64,000 bases of DNA. It comes from Azorinus chamasolen (lineage: Eukaryota > Mollusca > Bivalvia > Cardiida > Solecurtidae). Below are positions 54,300-64,000 of the stretch, in pieces; the stretch's first letter is position 1; the number at the start of each line of letters is the position of its first letter. The position numbers and the translations under genes are program-made. The notes below the pieces were generated by a model. The model worked only from the letters and a program-made list of their open reading frames with translations. It made no database searches and was not told the DNA's origin. The stretch covers positions 28,446,725 through 28,510,724 of the forward strand of contig OY755242.1 in NCBI GenBank assembly GCA_963576725.1, in the 5' to 3' direction.

Positions 54300-57006
54300 C
54301 CCTAAAAGACAAACAGTGTAAATAAACGTATCCCCTCTCCGACTAAGCTACAACAACCGCGATGGCAAATACAGTGGTAAAGTGCATGTATAACGAAAAC
54401 ATTTAAGTGAACAAACTGTATCGACCTATCGCTAGTGTACTCAATGATTTGGCTGCAAACAGAGTAACTGTAGAAAAGTAATAAGTAACGAAATAGTACA
54501 GATATCCGACGTTCTCCTTCCGTTTCTGGATTTAAGAGGTCGCCTTCATAGAGTACTAAACCTTTCTGGTCGGCGTACATGCAAAGAGGCCAGCGTGATT
54601 GCCAACTGTAAAAGGGTTGACAACCAAACATGCAGTATGTCGTAGTACTATAGGATCATATCCCTTTTTAAATGAATGTTTTAACATATTTGATGAACAA
54701 AGTGAGAAAATGGGTATGTCCAATAATTTTACGAAGCTTGTAAATCACATCACCATAAAATTCAGGATGTGAAATACCGTGTCGCAGAAGCGCCTTGAGA
54801 TTACATTGGTACTTGCCAATAAGTGGGAGATTTCGATAATAAAATTTAGAGTAAGTTTTTTTCTTAGTGTATGGTATCTATATCCTCGCTTAAGCAGCTT
54901 TTCAGTTAAAATGAGATTTCGACTGTTAAAATCGTCAATAGATGAACAAGCTCTAGCAAAACGAATAAGTTGAGATATAAAACCCCGTAAGATTGGGCAC
55001 GGGGAACATCTCCGTCAAGATGAGGGAAATTTACAATATTAAAATCAAAATCATCTCTTTTGTCATATATTTTAGAAGAAATCATTCCATTATCAATTTT
55101 AAGGTCTAGATCAAGAAACGCTGCATAATTGTCGGACTGGTTAGCTTTATTTAATTTGAGTTCTTTAGGATAAATTGTAGGAATCAGAGCATCAAAGAAA
55201 GGGTTATCCAAGTTAAAAATATAATCCAAATATCGAGAAGTTTCATTGAAGGCTTTTATAACATCTTCTTGTGATTTTGGATTCAAACGTAACATGAAAT
55301 CTCTCTCATAACAGTACAAAAACAAATCTGCGACAAGTGGTGCACAATTCGTACCCATAGGAATACCAATTACCTGACGGTATATAGCATTCCCATAACG
55401 TACAAATATGTTATCCAAAAGAAAGGTTTGTGATTCGCAAACTTCTGAGCAAGTCCAATTGATGTAATATTTCATTTGCTCATCAGTAAAGAAAGTTTTT
55501 CAGCATTACATGCCAGGAATGGTGTTTTTCCCGGGCAAATACTTTCTGGATTAAGTTAGTAAGTTTATCTTTTATTAAAATATGAAAATATGAGGAAGAG
55601 TTGTGTGCAAAGTAGAAAAATCGTACGTGCTTACAGTGGATGCAAGATACCTTTTGTTCTTAAGTTTGTTTAAGACTTCTGAAGAGTTCTTAATAGACCA
55701 GAAGAGATTTATTCCAGAATTTTCATATGTCTTATCACAGTAGAACTTGTTCTTTTACCTTCGTTAAACAAGAAGTCAAACGTATAGACAATTTAGTAGT
55801 TGTACATGAGCTAAAATTTGCAATGAAACGCGCTTTATATGGGTTTTTTTTTATCTAGTTTTGGTAACCAATACATTGCAGGAAGTTTATGTTGTGTAAT
55901 TTTAATATCGGTTTCGAGTTGTTCACACTTTTGACATGGTCTGAAACGATGGTCTTTTCGTCAGTAGTAACTGGGATGTAAGACTTGGTATTAATATTTT
56001 CCTGCTTCAAGACATTGATATAATGTAATCGTCAAATAATAATCACATTATTCGATGCCTTATCAGCAGGAACAAAAACGTATTTCGAATGGAAATTCTG
56101 TAAACCCTTTTTAAGATGTCTAAAAGAAATTCTAGGTTTAGGTGGAAGAAGGTGTTTATTAGAGCTATAAAAAGAAATGACTTCGTCAATTATATCAAAA
56201 ATTAGTTTTTTTTTCAACTAGATAGAGCATTAGACTCAACATGTTCTCTTCGACACCATTTAATTTAACTAAAATTTTGTAAAGCCTCCGGAATCTGAAC
56301 TCGACAAGAGTTAAAATCTATCAAGGATGGTATTCTATATTTGAGACCTTTATTCAAAAGAGATCGTAGACGTTTATCTTTAATTATCTCAAAATTACCA
56401 GTGATCACATGACCAGCCGGAAAATAGCAAAATTTTGAAGTGGCGCAATCTCAATTATCAGGAATATTATCATTAATATTAAGGTCGGCCACAATTTTAT
56501 TATAGTTGAAATTAGTATTACTGATGGGTTTGTTATATTTGTAGCAGATGATAGGTGGTTCTGTGTTTTTAAAGTATTTAGGACTAGTGTCAATTACATT
56601 TTTGTCTCTAAAAATACTTTGGAGGTCAATAAAATCAATACCTTAATTAATAAAAGGAATTTTCAAGAATAATCTTTGGTGTTCAGATAATTTGTCAATA
56701 TGCGGTCTGAGAACATGTTGTGTAAAGCTTTGTATCAAACTAGCCGTTCCTATGAGAGGATCTGATCTAAAAATATTTTTATCGGCTTTCTCGTCAATTT
56801 CTTTTAATGAAGATATAGATAAGGAGGAAAGTCTAGAAAGCATGGCATGTTTACCAGAAGTTAGTCGTAAAGTATGTAGATCAAGAATAGTCATTGTCAA
56901 ACGAGATTTTCGTTTAATATTACCATTTTTGCGAATGCCATGTGATCGAGATTTGAGTTTTCTTATAGAAAAAAATGAAAAAAATATCTATATCAGGTTC
57001 TTTTGA
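54300..57006 (-). pseudogene. Penelope-like reverse transcriptase, decayed
   Basis: Minus strand, in order: 'SLKEIDEKADKNIF' near 56800; 'NTEPPIICYKYNKPISNT' near 56550; 'LLPPKPRISFRHLKKGLQ' and KYVFVPADKASNNVIII at 56032-56160; 'RQVIGIPMGTNCAPLVADLF' near 55370 (RT motif B region); RYLDYIFNL near 55225; and 'FLDLDLKIDNGMISSKIYDK' near 55100. At least four frame breaks or stops occur, one near 54985 after which 'TEKLLKRGYRYHTLRK' continues. The catalytic YLDD reads YLDY. The ADK box suggests a Penelope-like RT, but the exact clade is uncertain. I found no GIY-YIG domain. Confidence 0.75.
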
Positions 57007-57030
57007 AATATTTCCAGTCTGGTAAATATT

Positions 57031-57213
57031 AAGTTTGTCATTGCTCAGTGGGCGGGGCTTATGAACTCATCCTGTTGAAAAGTTTGGCAATCACTAAATC
57101 GGTTAGAGCTTAAAACTGCAGTCTTCGAAAATAAGACGGCCTAAAACGCTTCGCACTCTCGCGTTATCGGCCATCTTATTTTCGAAGACTGCAGTTTATA
57201 AGCTCTAACCTAT
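57031..57213. mobile_element. Element X, copy 3, right end
   Basis: Resumes AAGTTTGTCATTGCTCAGTG where the left part stopped. It includes the inner inverted end (GGCAATCACTAA) and the terminal hairpin 57101-57210. Confidence 0.8.
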
Positions 57214-57311
57214 GCGTAGAGACACTATAGAAGGATCTACTGTGTTTACAGTAATTAAAGGTCATGGTCATAATTGCACGTGATCCTGTTGTAACATGAT
57301 GCCAGATGACA

Positions 57312-57792
57312 TTTTCCCTGTTGAGTATACATTTTCGAAACAATGACGTCATGAATATTAATTAGGTTATATTTTAGAATGACATATGCACCCATATGAA
57401 ATGTTTGACCAAGAAAGAAACTGTAGAATCATATCTATATTACTTTTAACTCTTCTCTTGCTGAATTTTAAAATACATTTCTCCTTCTTTACCCATGCCC
57501 TGTGGTATAATTACATATATCTTCACTGTGTACAAGTATTTCGCTGTGCAATCACTGCTGTGGAGTGCACTGGTTGCACAATTAATTTGTAAATAGTGCA
57601 GAACCTGATGAGACAGCTCCTGTCTCATCTGGGTCTTCACTATTTACAGATAGGTATATTGACGCGAATAGCAAGCGAAGGGTTAAGCAAACACAGCAAA
57701 CCCAGACCAGACGGTTCCTTCAGGAGCCGTCTGGTCTGGGTCTGCTCTGTTTGCAAATGCATGAACAGGTGTTTATAATAAGGAAAGGCTAA
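57312..57792. mobile_element. Family C MITE with nested family E MITE
   Basis: 'ttttccctgttgagtatac', 'atgacgtcatgaatattaattag' and 'gaaactgtagaatcatatctatatta' precede TTAA. The family E copy lies at 57446-57686. The C hairpin resumes at TTAAGCAAACACAG. Its hairpin is one of the few without the usual mismatch. Confidence 0.8.
57446..57686. mobile_element. TTAA hairpin MITE, family E (nested)
   Basis: TTAACTCTTCTCTTGCTGAA to AGCAAGCGAAGGGTTAA. Part of its central hairpin is deleted (CAGCTCCTGTCTCATCTGGG). Confidence 0.85.
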
Positions 57793-58041
57793 ACTCTTTG
57801 CACGCCAAGTAATGTTTCGTCTGCAACAATTATCATCTGCTTCAATTCTTAAACTAAATTTTCACTCATAAAAAAACATGAAAAAGGTTAAACTGTGGTC
57901 TGTTACAAACTCTACTTTACTAACATCCAAATTATCATTCTATTTCAAGAAAACACTGCCACGGTAGGCCTATCAAACAACCTGGATCCTGATAAGAAAC
58001 CAAAATACTCTGCGTCCGATCTAGATCTGACCTGTTTGCGC
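57793..58041. mobile_element. Family F MITE, decayed
   Basis: 'aaactctttgcacgccaagtaatgtttcgtctgcaac' is followed by extra sequence, then an F hairpin (CTGGATCCTGATAAGAAACC). Confidence 0.55.
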
Positions 58042-58280
58042 TTAACCCTTTACTCCATAATACGCCTTTGCAAACAGAATAGACCCAGATCAGATGGCTC
58101 CTATAGGAGCCGTCTGATCAGGGTCTGCTCTGTTTGCTTATATAATAATATAGATATGATTATACAGTTTCTGCCAGGGCCAAACTTTGTTGTGCCCCAT
58201 GTGCTATTATTACAATTAATCTAATCAATATTAATGATGTCATTATTTCTTTCATGAATATTCATTGACTAAAGGGTTAA
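58042..58280. mobile_element. TTAA hairpin MITE, family C (reverse)
   Basis: TTAACCCTTTACTCCATAAT to TTGACTAAAGGGTTAA, 239 bp, hairpin at 58070-58138. Confidence 0.8.
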
Positions 58281-58296
58281 CGAGATACTGGCTAAC

Positions 58297-58564
58297 ACGT
58301 TCAGTGCTAGAAATGATTCACTGACAGTGTCCTTTGCAAAACAAAAAGTGTATACAATACAATACAATACAACTCTTTATTGGCATTAAGTATAAACATA
58401 CACTTCTAGCCATACCTAGATGGGAAGAACTCGCAGAGGAACCCTCTCATCAGGGTCTGCACTGTTTGCCATCTTAAACTTTTCTTTAAAACTAATCCCT
58501 ATTCACTTTGACTTGCTTGAATTTTGGAATAGTCCATTTGAACATTCAGTGTCGAAAGGGTTAA
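58297..58564. mobile_element. Family D MITE with a nested retro-tail insertion
   Basis: 'gttcagtgctagaaatgattcactgacagtgtcctttgc' to CAGTGTCGAAAGGGTTAA. The hairpin's left arm is interrupted at about 58350-58420 by an (ACAAT)n-headed 3' retroelement fragment ('acaactctttattggcatta'). Confidence 0.7.
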
Positions 58565-58690
58565 CCCAGTGCCATGAAGATGGGGTCATAACATCATATG
58601 CAACCAGTTTGGATCCAGATCAGACGCTAAATAACCCGGCGTCTTATCAGGATGTAAACTGTTTGAAAGACTGTTTATTATGTTTTTTAT
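58565..58690. mobile_element. Family F MITE fragment
   Basis: CAGTTTGGATCCAGATCAGA with the arm GGCGTCTTATCAGGATGTAA, followed by TGTTTGAAAGAC. Confidence 0.55.
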
Positions 58691-59138
58691 AAAGAAACTT
58701 GGCGTTTCTCAATCTAAAAATTGAAGCAGACGAAATGACAATGCTGGCACGGAAAGAGTCGATAATGTTCGAACGTTTCATATACGTACATGTATTTATA
58801 AACGCACCATTGTTTTTATACAAAAACTTGTTTATGGTAAACCGTGATATGTTATAAACCACGTCTAGATCCTCCTCGTTTGTGTGGAACAAAGGACGAT
58901 CTTGAATTTCATCCGACGCTAAATACCGCTACATTTATGGGCTCGTTTCTGATTTATCGAAGTCTAGTCTATACAAGTTCTTGTTTAAATGGTCATTATA
59001 CTTGTATATAGCGCAATGTTTAGAACACAGCCGCGATGTTTTGATTGATATTCTAAAGATGCAGAACATTTATCGAAATACAATCCTTGCATATCTAGTT
59101 CTATATCACATACAGTCGAATCTCTATGTTATGGCCGT
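58691..59138. other. No gene recognised
   Basis: No domain, exon or repeat that I can support. Confidence 0.4.
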
Positions 59139-59343
59139 TTAACCCTTACAGTGCGGCACACGAGTCACTGATGTCCTTTGCAAACAGTGTAGACCCAGAT
59201 GAGAGGGCTCCTAGAGGAGCCCTCTCATCAGGGTCTGCACTGTTTGTCGTGTTACATTTTTCTTTAGAAAAATCCCTAAATATCAACCATAAGCTTGACC
59301 TGTTTGAATTTTGGAATGGTCCATTTGAAAAGTCAGGGTTTAA
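59139..59343. mobile_element. TTAA hairpin MITE, family D
   Basis: TTAACCCTTACAGTGCGGCA to AAAAGTCAGGGTTTAA. The hairpin at 59180-59248 is perfect except for CCAGAT against CCTGAT. Confidence 0.8.
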
Positions 59344-59365
59344 TGAATGGACATTGTTGACTTAC

Positions 59366-59575
59366 TACAGTAAACCCCCTCTAAAGTGGAATTCTAGTAA
59401 AGAAGAACTTAGATAATTTTAGGCAGGTGACTGCTTAATGAAGGATGAAAGTCATGCAGACTGCTCCTAGGGGAGCTCCTAGGGGAGCGTTATGCATGAC
59501 TTTCGCCCTGCATTATGCTGCTATCTGTCTCTAAGACATATTATACAGAATTTAACGTCCGAGAGGGTTTACTGT
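59366..59575. mobile_element. TA hairpin MITE, family H
   Basis: TACAGTAAACCCCCTCTAAA to CGAGAGGGTTTACTGTA. The tip GCTCCTAGGGGAGCTCCTAG is partly duplicated. Confidence 0.8.
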
Positions 59576-59950
59576 ATTTCGCTGCCAATATCGTATCTGT
59601 GAATACTACAGTACAACCTCTATATAACGGCCACTAAAGTGTGCTAATTAGTTGGTATTTAGGACAGGCGGTTGCTTAAAGCAAGGTGAAAGTAAAACAG
59701 AACGCTCCTATAGGAGCGTTTTGTTTTTCTTTCACCTTGCTTTAAGCAGCCACCTGCCTTTAACACAAAATACTTGATGAAATTTAATGGCCGTTATAGA
59801 GAGGTTTTACTGTATTGAAACAGTATGGATGCAGATAAGAAGTCAAGTAACTGGGGTATGCTTTCTCTAAAGAGAAAGAGGAATTAATCAAACGAAAATT
59901 GAAGTCGATGACACATTTTGAAGATATGTATTTGGCAGCGAAAGAGTTCA
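59576..59950. mobile_element. Family F MITE, left end abutting family H, with nested family G
   Basis: 'tttcgctgccaatatcgtatctgtgaatac', then a family G element at 59607-59814, then 'acagtatggatgcagataagaag' and 'ggcagcgaaagagttc'. Confidence 0.7.
59607..59814. mobile_element. TA hairpin MITE, family G
   Basis: TACAGTACAACCTCTATATA to ATAGAGAGGTTTTACTGTA. The long palindrome is about 59640-59765 with the tip CGCTCCTATAGGAGCG. Confidence 0.85.
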
Positions 59951-60007
59951 AAGCAGGTGACAGATTAATGTAGAACAAAAGGCTAACTGCAAATATTTCG
60001 TCATGCA

Positions 60008-60335
60008 TTAACTCTTCCGCTGCCAACTATTTTCGTCCATGTTTTTGTGGTGTGTTTGGTATAGATGTGTTGTTAATTGTTTGAGGATGTTTGAGTGCCG
60101 AGCCCTTTTGGGTTTGGGGCGCTGTAATCTGTATAGGATTGTTTTCCCTACGTTCGTCGTCTGCTAGATCTACCAGTCTCGTTTTTCTTTGTTTTTAATT
60201 TTCTTCCCTTTTCTTTCCAACATATTACCACAGTAAGTATATTAAACGCTTTAGATCCTGATGAGACGCTAAATTACTCGGCTTCTCATCTGGATCCAAA
60301 CTCTTCACAGGTGCGGCATTGGCAGTGAAAGAGTT
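60008..60335. mobile_element. Family F MITE, enlarged
   Basis: TTAACTCTTCCGCTGCCAAC to 'attggcagtgaaagagttc'. About 120 bp more than other F copies between the left end and the hairpin at 60240-60300. Confidence 0.65.
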
Positions 60336-60339
60336 CAGA

Positions 60340-61092
60340 TACAGTAAAACCTCTCTATAAGCTTAACCCTTCGCTTGCTGAATTTTAAAGCACATTTCTC
60401 CTTCTTTACCCATGCCCTGTTGAATAATTACATATATCTTCACTGTGTACAAGTGTATCGCTGTGCAATCACTGCTGTGGAGTGCACTGGTTGCACAATC
60501 AACTTGTAAATAGTGCAGACCCTGATGAGACAGCTCCTGCAGGAGCTGTCTCATCTGGGTCTTCACTATTTACAGGTAGGTATATTGACGTGAATTTATT
60601 GACAAACAGTGCAGATCCTGATCCGAGAATTCCTCTAGTAGCCTTCTGATCTGGGTCTGCGCTGTCTGCAACTGGCAGTGCAGCTGGCAGTGCATGCTTG
60701 TCCCGCGTGCAAAGGATTTAATAAATATATACCATGCATATGTTAAAATAAAGTTCATCCATGATATTTAATTGTAATTGTATGTATCTCTATAGTGTCT
60801 TGTTAATAACTTATATTTGTACGCATTTGTAAACACCAGAAACTGTAAAGTTTACGTGTAATAAAATTATGTTATGTTATGTTATATTATGTTATCTATA
60901 ACGGCCACTTAATTGTGTTAATTAGTTGGTATTTATAAAGGAATGATGGCTGCTTAAAGCAAGGTGAAAGTAAAACAGAACGCTCCTATAGGAGCGTTCT
61001 GTTTTACTTTCACCTTGCTTTAAACAGCCACCTGCATTAAGCACAAATTATTTGATACAATTTAGTGGCCGTTATAGAGAGGTTTTAATGTA
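60340..61092. mobile_element. Family G MITE interrupted by ~535 bp
   Basis: TACAGTAAAACCTCTCTATA at 60340-60360 continues as CTATAACGGCCACTTAATTG at 60895. The insert holds a family E copy lacking its right end (60363-60597), a D/B-type hairpin (60602-60672) and sequence ending in a (TTATG)n tract at 60868-60894 that looks like a retroelement tail. The G palindrome lies at 60955-61030. Confidence 0.75.
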
Positions 61093-61106
61093 TCTGGTCA
61101 ACTGTA

Positions 61107-61369
61107 TTAACCCGTTACTCCATAAATAGGCATTTCTACGCCTTTGCAGAGTAGACCCAGATCAGAAGACTCATATGGGAGCTGTCTTATCTGAGTCTGC
61201 CCTGTTTGCTTATATAAATGATATAATAAAGATATTATTCTACAGTTTTTGCCATTGCCAAAAATGTCAGTGTCCATGTCGTGTGCTATTATAGCAATTA
61301 ATCAATTTAATAATTTATATTCATGATGTTGTTATTTCTATAATGAATATTCATGGAGTAAAGAGTTAA
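61107..61369. mobile_element. TTAA hairpin MITE, family C (reverse)
   Basis: TTAACCCGTTACTCCATAAA to TTCATGGAGTAAAGAGTTAA. The hairpin at 61147-61210 is diverged. Confidence 0.75.
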
Positions 61370-61984
61370 AACATACTTAAAGTTCTTTTGGGGGCCGTTG
61401 TAGAATATGTGTTACCGCTCATGTGATCGCCTTTACAAAGAATAACTACTAAATCAAGCCCGGCCCGTCAAGGATTGGCGTCATCCACACGTTGTTTGTA
61501 GTGGTCTGACAAGACAATGGCAAATATTTAACCTTTAACATTCTACCAGCGTCGTGCTGACGTTCTTATCAAATATTTTAGATTTTGATGATAGGCCGAG
61601 TAAATCAGTGTCACGAACCAAACTGATTCATGCTCTTGTTTGAAAATAATTTGAGTAAACTCATAATTTTAGAATTTGATGAAGAAGACATATTTTGCAG
61701 GTAAGATTTGTCTGAACAAATTAAAGGTTAGAAGGATGTGGAGATTACATGAGGTGTTTGACTAGAGAAAAACTCGTTTGCTCAACACTTAATGACTGTT
61801 TTGTAAGTAAACTAAGTATCTCTCTCTCTTATGTGAGGTACTAATTATGAGTACTTTATTTGAGTGTTAAAGTTTTAACTAACTATAACACATTTATGAG
61901 TGAATTGGTTACTTCATAAGTAATTCATTAATTTGCTGTTTATAATGTAAATGTATCATTTTTGACAAAAACTACAGGATGAGT
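61370..61984. other. No gene recognised
   Basis: No supported exon. A decayed F-type hairpin ('gattttgatgataggccgagtaaatcagtgtcac') is near 61580-61610. Confidence 0.4.
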
Positions 61985-62240
61985 ATCCATGCTTATAAAA
62001 CTTTTTACATAAATACTTAAACTGCCCTTAGTGGTCGAAATATTAGATCAGAGCAGTTTAAGTATTTATGTATTATATTAATTCCCTATTTTGGAATATT
62101 TACTTCATTGTAAAACTTTTTAGTTGAGTCAGAATTGGTTCTCAAGTTTTTGATTGGTCAGATTTGAGCCTTTGGCTCAAATCTGACCAATCAAAAGCTT
62201 GAGAACAAACTCAGACTCAACTAAAAAGCTTTATAAGCAT
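61985..62240. mobile_element. Palindromic element, family I, interrupted
   Basis: ATGCTTATAAAACTTTTT, then an inserted ~115-bp stretch with its own inverted ends (ACATAAATACTTAAACTG), then AACTTTTTAGTTGAGTCAGA and the inner arms TGATTGGTCAGATTTGAGCC. The close is CTTTATAAGCAT. Confidence 0.7.
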
Positions 62241-62359
62241 ATAACCGGATCTATTTAATTCCATGAGCAAACAGAGAATACCTGATTAGACGACTCATAC
62301 GTTATCCATCTGATCTGGGTCTACCCTGTTTGCAAGGACATGAAAGGGCATTTATATGG

Positions 62360-62575
62360 GGGTACATTAAAATCCCTATAATTGGAATTCTATTAGAGAA
62401 GATAGTATATACTTCTAGGCAGATGGCTGCTTAATGCAAGCAAATGCTCTATTTATCACAATGGTTTCAAACTATAAAATTCTAAAATTTCACTTTTCTC
62501 TTGTAAATGCTCCTTTTGGGTAGATTCATTCAAAGATGTTCATCTAAAATGGCCTATGGAGGAAAGGGATAATGG
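62360..62575. mobile_element. Chimera of family H and family A MITE halves
   Basis: 'gaattctattagagaagatagtatatacttctaggcagatggctgcttaatgca' (H left half) runs directly into AGCAAATGCTCTATTTATCA and the A right half, ending GGAGGAAAGGGATAA. Confidence 0.6.
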
Positions 62576-63039
62576 TTTCACACAGCGTCGGGTCATAAAA
62601 TTAGAATAAATATTTGCTAAGGACAGACTTATAAGATTAACGATTTTCTGCTGATTTTGACTCGAAGGAAGTAGACACTTGTATCAAAGTTTATATAAGC
62701 CCATCAACCTTACATCCGTTTCTGTGTCTTTGTTGCGATAAAATGTGTTAAAATCACAGACTGCGTTTAAAGGCAGTTTGAATGCCTTTTGGTGACTACA
62801 GATGACGGCCTGGTTGTATGGTTATGCATTATATTATCTGTTCAGCAATAGCTAGAAACGAAATTCAACGCATATTTCATTAACTAAACATAATTGGATT
62901 GTTACATTTGTTGGGCCCGGTCGACTTTTGCGGCTTTGAATGTTGGAACCAAGCAGTTTACAAGCGCCACATAACACATGTTATCATCACACTCAAACAT
63001 GAATTGTCAATTAGAATATCTCTTTTGTCGTCACTGGCA
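62576..63039. other. No gene recognised
   Basis: No exon, domain or repeat that I can support. Confidence 0.4.
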
Positions 63040-63120
63040 AATCCATCATTTAAAAATAGTTTGGATCCAGATGAAACACCGAGGAATTCGGTGTTTCACC
63101 AGGACACTATGGTTACATTT
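63040..63120. mobile_element. Family F MITE fragment
   Basis: AATAGTTTGGATCCAGATGA, tip ACCGAGGAATTCGGT, opposite arm GTTTCACCAGGAC. Confidence 0.6.
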
Positions 63121-63474
63121 TTATAAAGAAATTGAAGAAACCCCCAAATCGAAACATGGAATAGACGAAAACTTAGTAGACTAAATTTAACTGGCGGTGA
63201 AATAGATATACTAGAAAGAAGAGTTTCACTATAAATTGTTACAAGAAAGATGTTTGCACATACTCTCCTTATCAGACTGCTCTTCAATCAGTTGAACGTT
63301 TGTTTAGCTTATGTAAACATAAAGCATCACCGATTTAAGGTTTGTATGGTGTCCTATTTATGTCATATCGAGTTGCCCGAAAAGTTGACATTATTATGTA
63401 TTTTAACTGAAAACACGACAAACTTAACGGCAACTGTGTATGTCGTCCTGTTATCCCGTTATCTATCATGAAAA

Positions 63475-63600
63475 AATGCAATTTGTTTCGTGCACAGAAG
63501 AACTTCTGGGGTCTTCCTCCACCTATAATTAGCTGGACGTCGTATTATGACTGGAATACTGTTAAAGCGACGTAAAACCCGATAAAAACCAAACCAACCC
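63475..63600 (+). mobile_element. MetaSINE-like 3' tail
   Basis: 'gcaatttgtttcgtgcacagaagaacttctggggtcttcctcc', 'agctggacgtcgtattatgac' and ACTGTTAAAGCGACGTAAAA with an A/C-rich end. The same tail is seen at 24905 and 37875. Confidence 0.55.
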
Positions 63601-63744
63601 TAGTATCATTGCTTATATAAGCCGGTGTAATGAGGAAAAGTGACCCCGTAGTAGATCGACCGGGGTCGATTTATTATATAGAACTATGAGTGGTAGTGGT
63701 AGTACTATGACCCCCTTACATATAAGTGTGTGAGTCATAGTGCA

Positions 63745-63775
63745 ATGCCCCCCCCCCCACACACACACACACACT
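63745..63775. repeat. C run and (CA)n microsatellite
   Basis: C13 followed by about nine CA repeats. Confidence 0.9.
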
Positions 63776-64000
63776 TACGTATAAGAGTGCATAAAAGTGA
63801 AGTGAATTCCTACTTAGTTATCATTATAAATGTGTCCACCAAATGTATATGGGGCCCTGACAGAAAACCCAAGAGAGCCGAAGTCGGCGGTGCTTGGCCT
63901 CACAGGCGCCTTCTACCCAAAACCGCAGCACCACGCAATACATACCACATTTTCCTCGGGGAACGCAAACAACCAACAACAACATTTGGAACCAAACTTG
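63776..64000. other. No gene recognised at the window end
   Basis: No feature that I can support. Confidence 0.4.

Noticed and set aside
54906..55475. Intact reverse transcriptase gene
   Set aside because: The catalytic motif is altered and frameshifts or stops occur on both sides.
61672..61701. Micro-exon (AG before AATTTGATGAAGAAGAC, GTAAGA after GCAG)
   Set aside because: 29 bases with no phase partner and no golgin-97 resemblance; chance splice-like sites are common in AT-rich DNA.

Overview
The window is eukaryotic, AT-rich, intron-bearing and very dense in repeats. The repeat vocabulary (arrays built on TGACCTTGACC-type units, palindromic TGCCCCC-type heads followed by GTCCGTC runs, 'gctca...ggtgagct' elements, MetaSINE-like tails, hundreds of bases of short TTAA-flanked hairpin elements) is what I associate with bivalve molluscs. 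A heterodont bivalve fits, but I cannot fix the genus from sequence alone.

The only conventional gene I can support is a plus-strand golgin-97 (GOLGA1) orthologue. Eight coding exons lie between 16790 and 32249. All have GT/AG boundaries, and their phases join into one uninterrupted frame of exactly 276 codons. They cover the N-terminal capture motif and the first part of the coiled coil. The remaining coiled coil and the C-terminal GRIP domain are not found, so the gene either runs on past the window or has a last visible intron of more than 31 kb. A possible second, tiny two-exon gene (38352-38484 joined to 38858-38907) sits behind an X-box-like motif inside a terminal-inverted-repeat element. 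It is unrecognised and low confidence.

Layout: 0.7-4.0 kb, dispersed repeats and a 1.78-kb foldback element whose arms are a 21-bp minisatellite organised into a 147-bp higher-order repeat. 4.4-7.4 kb, short hairpin elements and a 17-copy array of an 88-bp satellite. 8.1-12.2 kb, a 4-kb foldback element of about 380-bp units. 12.2-13.9 kb, a dead LINE reverse transcriptase on the minus strand. 15 kb, two tRNA-derived SINE heads. 16.8-32.2 kb, golgin-97, its introns filled with hairpin elements and tandem arrays. 32.3-34.3 kb, a mariner transposase remnant and a Gypsy protease remnant. 35-37 kb, a minisatellite and nested hairpin elements. 38.1-41.9 kb, two related families of inverted-repeat elements with long hairpins, one of them present as two almost identical copies 1248 bp apart. 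43-50 kb, more hairpin elements, a second minisatellite-armed foldback element, a 1.8-kb nested palindrome and a clean 993-bp hAT-like element with an 8-bp target duplication. 50.3-57.2 kb, a third copy of the 1.1-kb element split by about 5.7 kb that includes a decayed Penelope-like reverse transcriptase. 57-64 kb, nested short hairpin elements and SINE tails.

The strongest general signal is structural. More than 30 short elements flanked by TTAA (piggyBac-like ends) fall into at least six families with unrelated outer sequence. They share one modular central hairpin, and that hairpin usually carries the same single A/T mismatch. Several elements are inserted in one another at exact TTAA or TA targets, so insertion order can be read directly.
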